This document shows positions 1 to 9,084 of a DNA stretch of 64,000 nucleotides, one piece after another. A model generated the notes under the pieces. It was not told the origin of the DNA. It did no database searches and worked only from the letters and a program-made list of their open reading frames with translations. Both the position numbers and the translations under genes were made by a program. This DNA comes from Prochlorococcus sp. AG-363-K07. Lineage in GTDB: Bacteria; Cyanobacteriota; Cyanobacteriia; PCC-6307; Cyanobiaceae. The stretch spans positions 47,884 through 111,883 of the forward strand of contig QCFO01000002.1 in assembly GCA_003280225.1 (NCBI GenBank). Direction: 5' to 3'. Position 1 is the first letter of the stretch. Each line of letters begins with the position of its first letter.

Positions 1-2
1 AA

Positions 3-635
3 ATAAAACCCAAAATCCTCATTATTTGTAATCCTAACAATCCAACAGGGACAAGGCTTGCAGCAGAGAAAATTCAAGAACTTGCTATTCAATCACCCAA
101 GACATTAGTTGTTATTGATGAACTCTACGAGGCATTTACTGGAGATAGTATGCTAAAGAAAGTTGATTTCAAGAAAACTAAAAATTTACTAGTACTCCAG
201 TCTCTCTCCAAAACAGCTGGTCTGGCAGGCTTAAGAATTGGATTCGCGATCGGAAACCAAGAAATTGTAGAAAGGATATCTAAGGTTACAGGTCCTTATG
301 ACGTCAATAGCTTTGCAGTGATTGCCGCCTTAACAGCTCTAGGAGACCAACAGTATGTAGATAGCTATGTTGAGGAGGTGCTACTTGCTCGCAATTGGAT
401 AGCAAATCAACTAAAGATCAGTCAAAGACGTCATCATCTTGCAGGAGGGAATTACTTCCTGATCTGGCCTCACAACGAACCTTATATAGTCGAATCCTCT
501 CTCAGAAAGAAAGGCATTCTTGTAAGAAATATGCAAGGAAAAGATCTAATCAACGGATCTTTGAGAGTAAGTATCGGAACAACTCGACAAATGCAACATT
601 TTTGGGAGATCTTCTCTCAAATAGACATCATATAA
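3..635 (+). CDS. PLP-dependent aminotransferase, HisC/CobC type (5' end outside window)
   Basis: The visible C-terminal 210 residues belong to the class I/II aminotransferase fold. The reading frame is open from base 3. An NPNNPTG motif lies at visible residues 10-16, followed by the VIDELYEAF strand whose Asp contacts the cofactor pyridine nitrogen. The PLP-lysine motif SLSKTAGLAGLRIG comes next, and a C-terminal SLRVSIGT segment holds the carboxylate-binding Arg. These features fit histidinol-phosphate aminotransferases and the related CobC threonine-phosphate decarboxylases. The fragment alone cannot separate the two, and no his or cob gene lies nearby. It ends at a strong hairpin shared with the convergent MBL gene. 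The family is clear; the substrate is not. Confidence 0.85.
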   Translation: MKPKILIICNPNNPTGTRLAAEKIQELAIQSPKTLVVIDELYEAFTGDSMLKKVDFKKTKNLLVLQSLSKTAGLAGLRIGFAIGNQEIVERISKVTGPYDVNSFAVIAALTALGDQQYVDSYVEEVLLARNWIANQLKISQRRHHLAGGNYFLIWPHNEPYIVESSLRKKGILVRNMQGKDLINGSLRVSIGTTRQMQHFWEIFSQIDII

Positions 636-671
636 AAACAATAGTCAATGCATCACATTGACTATTGTTTT
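635..671. terminator. Bidirectional hairpin terminator between convergent genes
   Basis: A 16-bp perfect stem (left arm AAAACAATAGTCAATG) encloses a 5-nt CATCA loop. The arms carry A and T runs, so it can act as a Rho-independent terminator in both directions. It lies just after the aminotransferase stop and contains the last codons and stop of the leftward MBL gene. Confidence 0.85.
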
Positions 672-1382
672 ATCCGAGAGATTGCTACCTAAGAAAAGAT
701 TCTTTCCAACCTTACGTACCTCAGTGTCATCCATCGCATCTAAAAATGGCTGAACACCAGTTTGATCACAATTTTTTGGAGCAGTACCACGCACATAATG
801 AACAGGGATTACTCGTTTAGGCTTCAATTCATTCACTACTTTTGCTGCTTCATTACCGTTATATACCTTTGCTCCTCCTCCAACTCCAATAATCAAGACA
901 TCTGGCTTACCTAGCAAAACCTTATCTTCTCCGGTTAAAGGAGCCACCCCAGAACCAAGATGAGCAAAGTTCAAACCAGCCTGCCTCCACTTCCAATATG
1001 TCGCATACCCATACCTTCGTCCTCCAAAACGATCATGAGGCACACTAAATCCTTCCAATTTCAATCCATTGACTCGATAGGAACCTGGCTTAGAGAAAAA
1101 AATGCCTTTTGCAATTTTTGCCCCTTCATCAGCTAAATCTGAACTCGCAAGGATTATATTGGCTCTTATTCTTGGCTCCCTTAACCCTTGGGCACAAGCA
1201 ACGGCCTTAAAAGGGTTAAGCAAAACAGATTTACCACCTCCTTTAATCAAAAGTGAACTATGGCCATAGCTGGTAATACGCACACTACTAGCTAATGCAG
1301 CAGAACTAAAAGCATTGACCAACAGCAGAGGTAATAAAGCTCCTCGGAACATAAATCTGAGATCATGAAAGATACTTGACAT
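645..1382 (-). CDS. Exported or membrane-anchored MBL-fold protein with degenerate metal site
   Basis: A 245-residue protein. A hydrophobic N-terminus (about residues 12-32, ending AALAS) looks like a signal peptide or anchor. The rest resembles UlaG/YtkL-type metallo-beta-lactamase folds: TSYGHSSLLI at 37-46, AHLGSG near 140, and IPVHY near 192-196. The HxHxDH metal motif expected after the second strand is replaced by IILASSDLADEG (about 76-87), and the Asp usual after HLG is Ser. The protein may therefore not be a normal two-metal hydrolase. It is the last gene of the leftward prfB-to-trpG cluster, 39 bp after trpG. Its stop codon lies inside the shared terminator. Substrate unknown. Confidence 0.75.
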   Translation of the reverse strand: MSSIFHDLRFMFRGALLPLLLVNAFSSAALASSVRITSYGHSSLLIKGGGKSVLLNPFKAVACAQGLREPRIRANIILASSDLADEGAKIAKGIFFSKPGSYRVNGLKLEGFSVPHDRFGGRRYGYATYWKWRQAGLNFAHLGSGVAPLTGEDKVLLGKPDVLIIGVGGGAKVYNGNEAAKVVNELKPKRVIPVHYVRGTAPKNCDQTGVQPFLDAMDDTEVRKVGKNLFLGSNLSDKTIVNVMH

Positions 1383-1421
1383 TAAACAATGTTTATCAGT
1401 CTGAGAAAATTATCATTCTCT

Positions 1422-2018
1422 TTAACTGAGTTTGGCTAAAACCAAAAAGTTGCTCAATAATTTATGTCCACATTCAGTCAGGACACTTTCCGGGTGAAAC
1501 TGCACTCCTTGCAAGTTAGGGTATTCGCGATGTCTCAATCCCATGATTGTGCCATCGTCAAGCCAGGCGGTTATTTCTAAACATTCAGGTAATGTTTCCC
1601 TCTCAGCGATAAGGCTGTGGTACCTAGTAGCAATGAATGGTTGAGGCAAATCTGCAAAAACCCCCTTGCCTTGATGATAAATACGAGACGTTTTTCCATG
1701 CATCAATTCATGAGCCCGTACCACTTTTGCCCCATATGCCTGAGCTAAAGCCTGATGTCCCAAACAAACTCCAAGAATTGGAATAGAGGGAGATAACTCA
1801 TTCAAAACTTGTAAACAAACCCCAGATTGATTGGGATCACCAGGCCCAGGAGACAAGACTATTGCCTTTGGAGCAAGCTTCTTGATCTCATTTATAGAAA
1901 TTGCATCATTCCTCTCTACACGTACATCTTCTGCCACAGGATAGTCAGAAGCTAATTCACCCAGATATTGAACTAGGTTGAAGGTAAAACTGTCGTAGTT
2001 ATCAATTACAAGAAGCAT
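1422..2018 (-). CDS. trpG: Anthranilate/aminodeoxychorismate synthase glutamine amidotransferase subunit
   Basis: A 198-residue class I glutamine amidotransferase. It releases ammonia from glutamine for the partner TrpE (tryptophan pathway) or PabB (folate pathway). The nucleophile is Cys85 in GVCLGHQA, and His175 and Glu177 in FHPESV complete the triad. The N-terminal [19 protein letters not shown] is typical of TrpG/PabA. The length is normal for a free-standing subunit. No trpE or pabB lies in the window, so it must act in trans and may serve both pathways. It sits 12 bp after dgkA in the same leftward cluster. Confidence 0.93.
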   Translation of the reverse strand: MLLVIDNYDSFTFNLVQYLGELASDYPVAEDVRVERNDAISINEIKKLAPKAIVLSPGPGDPNQSGVCLQVLNELSPSIPILGVCLGHQALAQAYGAKVVRAHELMHGKTSRIYHQGKGVFADLPQPFIATRYHSLIAERETLPECLEITAWLDDGTIMGLRHREYPNLQGVQFHPESVLTECGHKLLSNFLVLAKLS

Positions 2019-2030
2019 TGGTTCAGAACA

Positions 2031-2489
2031 TCAAAAGCCCAATTGGCCTAAAAAAGGTGGAACTAACAAAAGGACTGCAATCAAAAGAGAACTAATGGAG
2101 GCAACCAAAACGGCCGCGGCAGAGCAATCTTTAGCAATGCGGGCTAATGGATGAAAACGACGACCAATAGCTAGATCTACCACAGCTTCAATAGATGTAT
2201 TTAAAAGCTCAAGTACTAAAACAGCTGTCACGGTTAACACTAGAACAGCAAGTTGACTGAAACCAAGTTTTAACCATGCTCCTAACCCAAAAACAAATGC
2301 TCCAATCAAAAGATGGATGCGAAAATTTCTTTGACTCGCAAAGCCATAAAGTATGCCTTGAAAAGCATATCGAAAACTAGAGGGCAAATCACTAGCGATT
2401 CTCCAAGACCCCCTTCTCCCTCCTAGACGAGTACGACTAGAAAGTGGAGTGATCTTTTCAGGCGAACTCTTGGTTCTTTCTTGGGGCAT
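2031..2489 (-). CDS. dgkA: Diacylglycerol kinase, prokaryotic DgkA type
   Basis: A 152-residue inner-membrane lipid kinase that phosphorylates diacylglycerol or undecaprenol. After a basic soluble extension of about 45 residues come three hydrophobic segments (about 58-75, 78-97 and 123-145). The family signature ELLNTSIEAVVDL at 94-106 supplies the catalytic Glu and Asn residues, followed by KDCSAAAVLV at the third helix. E. coli DgkA is about 122 residues, so this one has an N-terminal extension. It lies between ybeY (22 bp upstream) and trpG (12 bp downstream), consistent with co-transcription. The true substrate in cyanobacteria is not evident from sequence. Confidence 0.9.
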   Translation of the reverse strand: MPQERTKSSPEKITPLSSRTRLGGRRGSWRIASDLPSSFRYAFQGILYGFASQRNFRIHLLIGAFVFGLGAWLKLGFSQLAVLVLTVTAVLVLELLNTSIEAVVDLAIGRRFHPLARIAKDCSAAAVLVASISSLLIAVLLLVPPFLGQLGF

Positions 2490-2511
2490 CAGGAATGATT
2501 TCTCTACTATT

Positions 2512-3078
2512 TCAACTTTTAAAGAGATTACCGTTCATAGCTAAAAGTTGCTCTTGGCAACTAATCATCTCATTTAGCCTTTCTTGATTGGGGTGATCCC
2601 ACCCAAGCAAATGCAAAAGTCCATGACTTACTAACCATTTAAGTTCATAAGTCAAGGGATGGCCATATTCTTCAGCTTGACGTTGTGCAGTCTCAACAGA
2701 AACAATGATATCGCCGATTTCTACACAACTTCCACCTAAATTAATATTCTGATCATCCAATATAGGAAATGAAAGAACATCTGTTGTTTCTGCTTTACTA
2801 CGCCATCTATAATTTAAAGCAGTAATTGTTTTGTCATCAGTCAACTTCAATCCCATACTGACTGATGAAACAGAACGAAGCAATTTGGGAAACAATAGAT
2901 CTTCCCTGGAGCTAATATAGTGAATCCATTTACATAAATATTTCGCCCAGGTTTGTGAATCAAGAAGCATAGTGCGAATTATTTTTTCATGATATCTTTC
3001 TATTAAAGAATAATCTGGGCTTTGAAAGGACAAATCAATCTCAAAAACCAATGGAATGTCTAATCTTTCCAGCATATT
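2512..3078 (-). CDS. ybeY: YbeY endoribonuclease / rRNA maturation factor
   Basis: A member of the UPF0054 metal-dependent RNase family needed for 16S rRNA 3'-end processing and 70S quality control. The zinc signature HGLLHLLGWDH is complete near the C-terminus. A conserved TDVLSFPI segment sits about 50 residues before it. I chose the ATG at 3078 (MLERLDIPLVFEI). An upstream ATG at 3120 would overlap the DUF3285 gene by 38 bp and adds residues with no family character. The neighbours prfB and this gene both serve translation. Confidence 0.92.
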   Translation of the reverse strand, partial: NMLERLDIPLVFEIDLSFQSPDYSLIERYHEKIIRTMLLDSQTWAKYLCKWIHYISSREDLLFPKLLRSVSSVSMGLKLTDDKTITALNYRWRSKAETTDVLSFPILDDQNINLGGSCVEIGDIIVSVETAQRQAEEYGHPLTYELKWLVSHGLLHLLGWDHPNQERLNEMISCQEQLLAMNGNLFKS

Positions 3079-3082
3079 CCTT

Positions 3083-3274
3083 TCAACCTGGAAGGTTGGG
3101 ACGCCCAAACCATGCGACAATCACTATAAATATAATAAAGCCGAAGGCTGTAACACTAAAATGGAAAAGGCTTTGATTACCTTTTCGAACCATATTTTTC
3201 ATCGCCAGTTTAATAAAGCTTGGTGAAGATTGTTGAAGGAAGGTTCTTTCAAGTCCTTTTGAATCTTTAGTCAT
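3083..3274 (-). CDS. DUF3285 small membrane protein
   Basis: A 63-residue protein with a basic N-terminal half and one hydrophobic helix (about residues 38-55, FSVTAFGFIIFIVIVAWFG). The MVRKGNQSLFHFSVTAFGF segment matches what I know of the cyanobacterial DUF3285 family. No function is known. It is packed between prfB (7 bp gap) and ybeY (4 bp gap) on the same strand, so it is probably translated from the same mRNA. Recognition rests on one short conserved block. Confidence 0.75.
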   Translation of the reverse strand: MTKDSKGLERTFLQQSSPSFIKLAMKNMVRKGNQSLFHFSVTAFGFIIFIVIVAWFGRPNLPG

Positions 3275-3281
3275 AAGAAGT

Positions 3282-4413
3282 TCATTGTTGATTTGAATCG
3301 GCTTTCAATTGGTCTACTCCTTGTCGTAACAAAGCTTGAATAAATGCATCAATCTCTCCATTCATTACACCCTGCACATCGGTCGTTTCTACAGCTGTTC
3401 TCAAGTCTTTAACCATCTGATATGGGTGAAACACATAGTTCCTAATTTGATTACCCCACGCCGCCTCCACGATATCGCCTCTGATATCTGCTATCTCTGC
3501 GGCACGCTGCTCTTGAGCAATAATTAATAGTTTAGCTTTCAGCAAAGCCATAGCCTTCTCTTTGTTTTGTAGCTGAGAACGTTCTTGCGTACATCGAACT
3601 GCTAAGCCAGTTGGTATATGAAGAATCCTCACGGCTGTTTCGACTTTGTTTACATTTTGCCCCCCAGCACCTCCTGACCTACTAGTTGATACTTCTAGTT
3701 CCTTCTCTGGAATTTCCAACTCGACGTCTTCATCCAATTTCGGCATTACTTCTACCCCTGCAAAGCTAGTTTGCCGTTTGCCATTCGCATTGAATGGAGA
3801 GATCCTGACTAGTCGATGCGTACCTTTCTCATTCTGTAAATAGCCATAGGCATAACGTCCCTCAATCTCAATAGTTGCACTCTTAATCCCAGCCTCTTCC
3901 CCCTCTGATAATTCAGAAACTGTTACCTTCATAGAATGGTCCTCTGCCCACCTTGAATACATCCTTAGAAGCATCTGAGCCCAATCTTGCGCATCAGTAC
4001 CTCCAGCACCGGCATTGATTGACAAAACCACACCCTCTTTGTCATATGGACCGCTTAGAAGCCTTTCCAGCTCCCAGCGGTCTAGCTCTACACGTAATTG
4101 ATGAAGGCCTGATTGAGCTTCATCTAAGAGCTCATTATCAGGTTCGATTTCATAGAGTTCAACAATTGCATTTGCATCCCCGATTGAACTCTTCCATCTC
4201 ACAAGTTCTGATAACTGTGCTTTCACCTCATCAAGGTGCCGCATATGTTTCTGAGCCTTTTGCTGATTACTCCAAAAATCTGGTTGTGCAGCAAGCTGTT
4301 CAAGGTCCTGCCTTAAAGCCTTTAACGCTGGTACGTCAAAGACAGTCCTGAGCATTGCTCAGGCGTTCAGTTAACTCAGACAAATCCCTTTTGAAATCGG
4401 TTAGCTCTAGCAA
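3282..4413 (-). CDS. prfB: Peptide chain release factor 2, expressed through a programmed +1 frameshift
   Basis: RF2 releases the nascent chain at UGA and UAA. The main body (3282-4355 frame) has the SPF stop-codon recognition tripeptide in [12 protein letters not shown] and the GGQ hydrolysis motif in [11 protein letters not shown]. The body lacks the usual first helix. That helix lies in the upstream frame ([22 protein letters not shown]), which ends at an in-frame TGA at 4336-4338. Joining at CTT-TGA-C gives a continuous RF2. The initiation codon is uncertain: no ATG fits, and a TTG at 4413 follows a purine-rich AAAGAGAAAAGA stretch. An ATG at 4355 could only make a shortened product. First gene of the leftward cluster. 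Confidence 0.93.
4336..4352 (-). promoter_or_regulatory. prfB autoregulatory +1 frameshift site
   Basis: Read leftward, the mRNA has AGGA, one base, then TGT CTT TGA C. CTT-TGA-C is the classical RF2 slippery stop. The AGGA just upstream is a possible internal Shine-Dalgarno-like stimulator. Low RF2 slows UGA decoding and promotes the shift, which is the known feedback in this family. Confidence 0.88.
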
Positions 4414-4499
4414 CAGTCTTTTCTCTTTGAACAAAACAGACGCTATCAGTTTAGGAAGCCTCATAAAATCTTCATCAATTAACCCGGACACCAAAACCA

Positions 4500-4763
4500 A
4501 TGGCAAAAGTAGAAATCTATACCTGGCAATCATGTCCATTCTGTCTGCGAGCCAAAGCCCTACTTGAGACAAAAGGAATTGATTATCTCGAACACCCAAT
4601 TGATGGAGATCATTCAGCAAGACATGCAATGACAAAAAGGGCAGACGGACGCTCAACCCTCCCACAAATTTTTATTGACGGGAAAGGAATTGGAGGATGT
4701 GAGGAGTTACATGCACTAGACAGAAACAATCAACTGAATAAACTCCTGGGCCTCACAAACTAA
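4500..4763 (+). CDS. grxC: Glutaredoxin 3 type dithiol glutaredoxin
   Basis: An 87-residue glutaredoxin with the CPFC active site at residues 12-15 ([17 protein letters not shown]). The TLPQIFIDG cis-proline loop follows, then the IGGCEEL glutathione-binding turn. It reduces disulfides and glutathionylated proteins using glutathione. The next gene, 4 bp on, is glutathione synthetase, so the pair likely forms one operon. It diverges from prfB with under 90 bp between starts. Length and motifs are complete. Confidence 0.95.
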   Translation: MAKVEIYTWQSCPFCLRAKALLETKGIDYLEHPIDGDHSARHAMTKRADGRSTLPQIFIDGKGIGGCEELHALDRNNQLNKLLGLTN

Positions 4764-4767
4764 AGCA

Positions 4768-5691
4768 ATGAAACATCTTTTCGTACTTGACCCACTTGAG
4801 CAGATCAACCCAAGCAAAGATTCTTCAGCCGCATTAATGCAAGCTGCAGAACGTGCTTCTATTGAGGTTTGGGTATGTACACCTTCTGGCTTGCAAGCAC
4901 GTGGCAACAAGGCTTGGGTAGTCACTACGCCTGTTAAAACTGAGCGTTGGATAACAGTAGGAGCTCCAGAGAGCAGACCCCTAACTGATTTCGATTGTAT
5001 TTGGATGCGCAAAGATCCTCCAGTCGATGAAGCGTTCTTATATGCGACTCACCTGCTCGAAGTAGCAGAAAGAGAAGGAGTGAAGATTCTGAACAAGCCT
5101 TCTTCGCTTAGAGCATGGAATGAAAAACTTGGTGCCTTACGTTTCGCCAAGTTAATGGCACCAACACTCGTAGCCAGTCGAGTGCTAGAGCTAGCTAACT
5201 TTGCACGAGAACAAGGAGAAGTGGTTATCAAACCTCTTGGAGGCAAAGGAGGGCAGGGAGTCATTCGTGTAGCTAATAATGCCCCTGGCCTAGAAGCATT
5301 ATTAGAGTTGATGACAGATCAAGAACGACTCCCAGTAATGATGCAAGGTTTCTTGCCTGAAGTAGTAGATGGTGATAAACGAATCTTGCTTGTTAATGGA
5401 AAGCCAGTAGGAGCAATCAACCGAAAACCAAAACCAGGCGACTTCCGAAGCAATCTTGCTCTAGGAGGGAAGGCAGAAGCCACAGAACTCTCTAATCGTG
5501 AATTAGAAATCTGCACCCAACTAGAAGTCGAATTGCAAAGTAATGGATTATTTTTTGTTGGAATAGATGTAATTGGTGGAATGTTGAGTGAAATCAATGT
5601 GACTAGTCCAACTGGAATTAGAGAGGTTGAGCATCTAATGTCTATTCCACTTGCTGATCAAATTATCAATCAACTATTAGATAATATTTGA
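4768..5691 (+). CDS. gshB: Glutathione synthetase
   Basis: A 307-residue ATP-grasp ligase that joins gamma-glutamylcysteine and glycine. Family landmarks are [13 protein letters not shown] near residue 75, the ATP-binding [14 protein letters not shown] near 151, and [15 protein letters not shown] near 225. The C-terminal [13 protein letters not shown] coordinates Mg and substrate. It follows grxC by 4 bp. Its 3' end overlaps the convergent menF by 15 bp. The length matches bacterial GshB. Cytosolic. Confidence 0.96.
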   Translation: MKHLFVLDPLEQINPSKDSSAALMQAAERASIEVWVCTPSGLQARGNKAWVVTTPVKTERWITVGAPESRPLTDFDCIWMRKDPPVDEAFLYATHLLEVAEREGVKILNKPSSLRAWNEKLGALRFAKLMAPTLVASRVLELANFAREQGEVVIKPLGGKGGQGVIRVANNAPGLEALLELMTDQERLPVMMQGFLPEVVDGDKRILLVNGKPVGAINRKPKPGDFRSNLALGGKAEATELSNRELEICTQLEVELQSNGLFFVGIDVIGGMLSEINVTSPTGIREVEHLMSIPLADQIINQLLDNI

Positions 5692-7068
5692 TTTCAAATG
5701 AAGTTGTTCAGCTAAAACAGCTAATTTCAAACCCACTTCTTGCAACTCTCTTTCAGGATCAGAGCCCCTTACCAAACCAGCTCCTGCAGTTAAGTCCAAA
5801 GTGTGTCCTCTGTAATGACCACATCTAATAGCAACTCTAAATTCAGCATTCCCCTCACTATCAAGCCACCCAATCGGAGCCGCATAACAACCTCGCTCAA
5901 ATGGCTCCAAAGTTCTCAACCAATTCATGGCCTCATTACGTGGAAATCCTGCGACAGCTGGTGTTGGATGCAATGAACCAGCAAGATGTAAAGGCATTTG
6001 ATGCGTCAAACAAGCATGAATTGGACTATGTAAATGAAGCAACCTTCCGTGACGTGCTAATTGAGGCTGTCTAGATCTTCGAGGAGCAAGTCCTTGCTTT
6101 TGGAGTTGATCAATTATTGAAGAAACAACTAATTCATGCTCTCTTAAGTCCTTATCAGAGTGAAGTAAAAACTGCCCATTATCTCCAGGAGAAGCTGTCC
6201 CTGCCAGAGCATCAATCTGAAGCCGTCTCTTACGAAGACTCATCAGACGCTCTGGCGAGGCACCAAAAAAGGCATCATGTTTATTGCGCTGCCAAAGGAA
6301 GCGACAACTACCTGCTTGCTTTAAACGCAATCTCGAAAGCATTCCCAACGGGTTAAAGGGAGCTTCTAACGAAATTGATTGGCGAACAGCAAGGACTAGT
6401 TTATCAAGTGTGCCTCTATTAACTAATTCGATCCCGCGATTCAAAGCAAGCTTATAAGTATCCTGCCACTGTTGAGGAAATGAAAGTCCCACACTGAAAT
6501 CAATGGGGTTGTGCATTTCTTTTAGCAAAGGCTGAACAAGCAATTCCCTCATCAGCCACAACCTTTCTGCAAGTTCTCGTGACTCCGCCTCATGAGTAGC
6601 AACAGCAGTCAAGCGGAGCCAACAATCTCGACCTTGGCGACTGAGCTGCCATCTAGGTAAAATAGCCTGGAGGGCTGGTGGCTGAAGCTGAGTCCTATGT
6701 CGTTCGGAAGTCTCCTCAAAAAAAGCAAATGCTAAAAGAACTCTTGGTAAAGCATGTGAGGGGGCTTCAGGAGTGACATCTATCAATCTACTCAGAGAGG
6801 TGTCGCTAAATCGTTGAGCAAGCTCAAATCTTCGAGGGCCAGACAAATCCAAATGCTGACACCTTCCTGAAGCAGCAATACATCTTCCAGGAGCACCATC
6901 CCACAAAAACCGAAATTTCTCCTTGGATGCCAAAACAGGCAATCTAGACAGGGGATCAATTTCTTCTAGTTTTAAAGCCAAGCTCAAAACACACTCATCA
7001 CAATTTCGAGCGCTCCAGCCTCGGCCTATTGCGCTCAAAATGTCACTAAAAGTGTGTCCAGCTGTCAT
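5677..7068 (-). CDS. menF: Isochorismate synthase
   Basis: A 463-residue chorismate-utilising enzyme converting chorismate to isochorismate, the first step towards phylloquinone. The C-terminal half has [12 protein letters not shown] with the general-base Lys, [21 protein letters not shown], and the closing [18 protein letters not shown]. The N-terminal half is less conserved, as usual. It diverges from menA-menC-menE with about 70 bp between starts, which supports the MenF role over salicylate or anthranilate synthase. Confidence 0.92.
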   Translation of the reverse strand: MTAGHTFSDILSAIGRGWSARNCDECVLSLALKLEEIDPLSRLPVLASKEKFRFLWDGAPGRCIAASGRCQHLDLSGPRRFELAQRFSDTSLSRLIDVTPEAPSHALPRVLLAFAFFEETSERHRTQLQPPALQAILPRWQLSRQGRDCWLRLTAVATHEAESRELAERLWLMRELLVQPLLKEMHNPIDFSVGLSFPQQWQDTYKLALNRGIELVNRGTLDKLVLAVRQSISLEAPFNPLGMLSRLRLKQAGSCRFLWQRNKHDAFFGASPERLMSLRKRRLQIDALAGTASPGDNGQFLLHSDKDLREHELVVSSIIDQLQKQGLAPRRSRQPQLARHGRLLHLHSPIHACLTHQMPLHLAGSLHPTPAVAGFPRNEAMNWLRTLEPFERGCYAAPIGWLDSEGNAEFRVAIRCGHYRGHTLDLTAGAGLVRGSDPERELQEVGLKLAVLAEQLHLKSNII

Positions 7069-7138
7069 ACCTGATACAAGCTGATCTCACTACTGCTCAA
7101 ATGTATAAACCTAAACAGCCCAAAAAGGGAGTAATTCA

Positions 7139-8113
7139 ATGCAAAACCAACAGGCTGTTGCATCCCTTTACGCATCAAAAGCGGAAAAACGACGTCTTTG
7201 GAAAGCGGCAATTAAATGGCCCTTATACTCAGTTGCAGTGATGCCAGTGGTTCTAGCCGCTGGATGGACCTTAGGTAACGGTACATCAATACGAATTGGT
7301 CAATTAATTGGTTTTCTGATTGCGTCCGTCCTTCTGTTGCTTTGGGAAAACCTTACCAATGATCTATTCGATGCAGAGACGGGAATAGATGAATCAAATA
7401 AACCTCATTCTGTCGTCGCCTTAATCGGAGGCAAAAGACCCATCCGTCACCTTGCCTATATATCTCTCTTACTTGGTCTAGGGCTGATCTTTTGGCTTGC
7501 ACTTCGAAGTCATGCTGCTGTCCTTTTTTTAGTTTTAGGAAGCTGTGCGCTTGGCTATTTATACCAGGGTCCTCCTTTTCGCCTTGGATATCAAGGATTG
7601 GGAGAACCTCTTTGTTGGCTTGCCTTTGGGCCTTTAGCAACTACGGCTGCACTACTTGTTCTAACTCCGGTTAGTCAAAATTCAGAAATCGTGCCTTGGA
7701 AAGTTGCAACAACCCTTGGAGCAGGACCAGCTCTTGCAACAACCTTGGTTCTTTTCTGCTCGCATTTTCACCAAATTACTGAGGATGCAGCACATGGGAA
7801 AAGATCTCCATTAGTGAGATTAGGTAGTAAACGATCAGCACAAATTATCCCGTGGGTTATCACCTTAATACTTGCTTTAGAATGCATGCCTATATTGCAA
7901 GGTAAATGGCCTCCGACAGCACTACTAGGACTTATTGCATTACCCTCCGGAATTTCGCTGAGTCGTTTACTTAGCAAGTATCACAATCATCCTGAAAAGA
8001 TTGTTGGAAGCAAATTTTTAGCACTAAAATTTCAAGCTTTAAATGGCTTGGGTTTAAGTATCGGTCTCGCTATAAGCCCAACTCTTGGAGGCAATCTTCT
8101 CAACCAGATATGA
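7139..8113 (+). CDS. menA: 1,4-dihydroxy-2-naphthoate prenyl/phytyltransferase
   Basis: A 324-residue UbiA-family membrane protein that attaches the phytyl chain to dihydroxynaphthoate in phylloquinone synthesis. The first Asp-rich motif NDLFDAETGID is at residues 74-84. A second polar block, HFHQITEDAAHGKRSPLV, lies near 210-227. Eight or nine hydrophobic segments are visible. It overlaps menC by the ATGA arrangement, so the two are translationally coupled. The phytyl rather than solanesyl donor is inferred from the cyanobacterial setting. Confidence 0.93.
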   Translation: MQNQQAVASLYASKAEKRRLWKAAIKWPLYSVAVMPVVLAAGWTLGNGTSIRIGQLIGFLIASVLLLLWENLTNDLFDAETGIDESNKPHSVVALIGGKRPIRHLAYISLLLGLGLIFWLALRSHAAVLFLVLGSCALGYLYQGPPFRLGYQGLGEPLCWLAFGPLATTAALLVLTPVSQNSEIVPWKVATTLGAGPALATTLVLFCSHFHQITEDAAHGKRSPLVRLGSKRSAQIIPWVITLILALECMPILQGKWPPTALLGLIALPSGISLSRLLSKYHNHPEKIVGSKFLALKFQALNGLGLSIGLAISPTLGGNLLNQI

Positions 8114-9084
8114 CAATGCTCCTATCTATAGATATTAAGCCGTTCTCATTTCATCTAAAGCACAAGCTCAAAACGTCCCAAGGAACCATAGAGAGCAAAA
8201 AGGGCTGGTTACTCCATATCCATGATTCATTAGGAGCATCAGGGTGGGGAGAAGTATCTCATTTTGACAAAAAAAATTTATTCAAATGCGAAAAGATACT
8301 TAACACGCTAAATCAGAAAGTTGCTCGTAATGATTTAGAAGCTGGAATAAAAATCTGGCCAGGAGCTATGTCCTTTGGTATCGGAGCAGCTTTAGCAGAA
8401 ATGGATGGGATAATTGGATCCAACAGTGGAACCAAATGGCTTAAAGCTCCACCCTCAGCGATATTACTTCCAGCAAATTATTCTCTCCTTGAAACAGTTG
8501 AATGTTTAGTAAAGAGACATAAAATAAACAAAGATACTATAACAATGAAATGGAAAATTGGTATTAATTCAATACATCAGGAAAAAGATCTTCTTTCCAA
8601 AATCCTCAAGCTTATCCCTGCTAATTTTCGACTAAGGCTGGATGCAAATGCTGGACTAAATCGACTACAAGCTAATGAATGGGCAAACTTATTTTCAAAA
8701 GAGCCGCGATTAGAATGGTTAGAACAACCTTTACCAGCTCATGACATAGAAGGGTTATCTCAATTAGCAAAAGCCACCCCAATTGCACTTGATGAATCAC
8801 TAGTTTATAACCCAAGTCTGCGTTCAAGCTGGCAAAGTTGGCAAATCAGAAGACCTGCAATAGATGGAGACCCTAGAGTTCTACTAAATGAACTCAAACA
8901 AGGTAAAAGTTTTCTGTCATTAAGCACAGCATTTGAAACTGGAATAGGTCGTAGATGGGTAAACCATCTGTCTGCTATGCAACAAAAAGGACCTACGCCC
9001 ACAGCTCCAGGCCTAGCTCCAGGCTGGTCGCCAAATAATGAACTCTTTAGTGATAACCCTATTTTAGTTTGGAAGTCAGCATGA
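8110..9084 (+). CDS. menC: o-Succinylbenzoate synthase
   Basis: A 324-residue enolase-superfamily enzyme that dehydrates SHCHC to o-succinylbenzoate. Visible sites are the KxK pair at Lys147/Lys149 (MKWKIG) and the metal ligands Asp178 (RLDANAG), Glu205 (WLEQPLP) and Asp228 (ALDES). Where most family members have the second catalytic lysine before Pro, this protein has Arg248 (IRRPAIDGD). It overlaps menA and menE by ATGA junctions. An alternative ATG lies two codons inside. The operon makes the function call strong despite the Arg. Confidence 0.9.
   Translation: MTMLLSIDIKPFSFHLKHKLKTSQGTIESKKGWLLHIHDSLGASGWGEVSHFDKKNLFKCEKILNTLNQKVARNDLEAGIKIWPGAMSFGIGAALAEMDGIIGSNSGTKWLKAPPSAILLPANYSLLETVECLVKRHKINKDTITMKWKIGINSIHQEKDLLSKILKLIPANFRLRLDANAGLNRLQANEWANLFSKEPRLEWLEQPLPAHDIEGLSQLAKATPIALDESLVYNPSLRSSWQSWQIRRPAIDGDPRVLLNELKQGKSFLSLSTAFETGIGRRWVNHLSAMQQKGPTPTAPGLAPGWSPNNELFSDNPILVWKSA

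Noticed and set aside
4019..4351. 110-residue plus-strand ORF opposite prfB
   Set aside because: Antisense shadow of RF2 with His/Leu-rich random composition.
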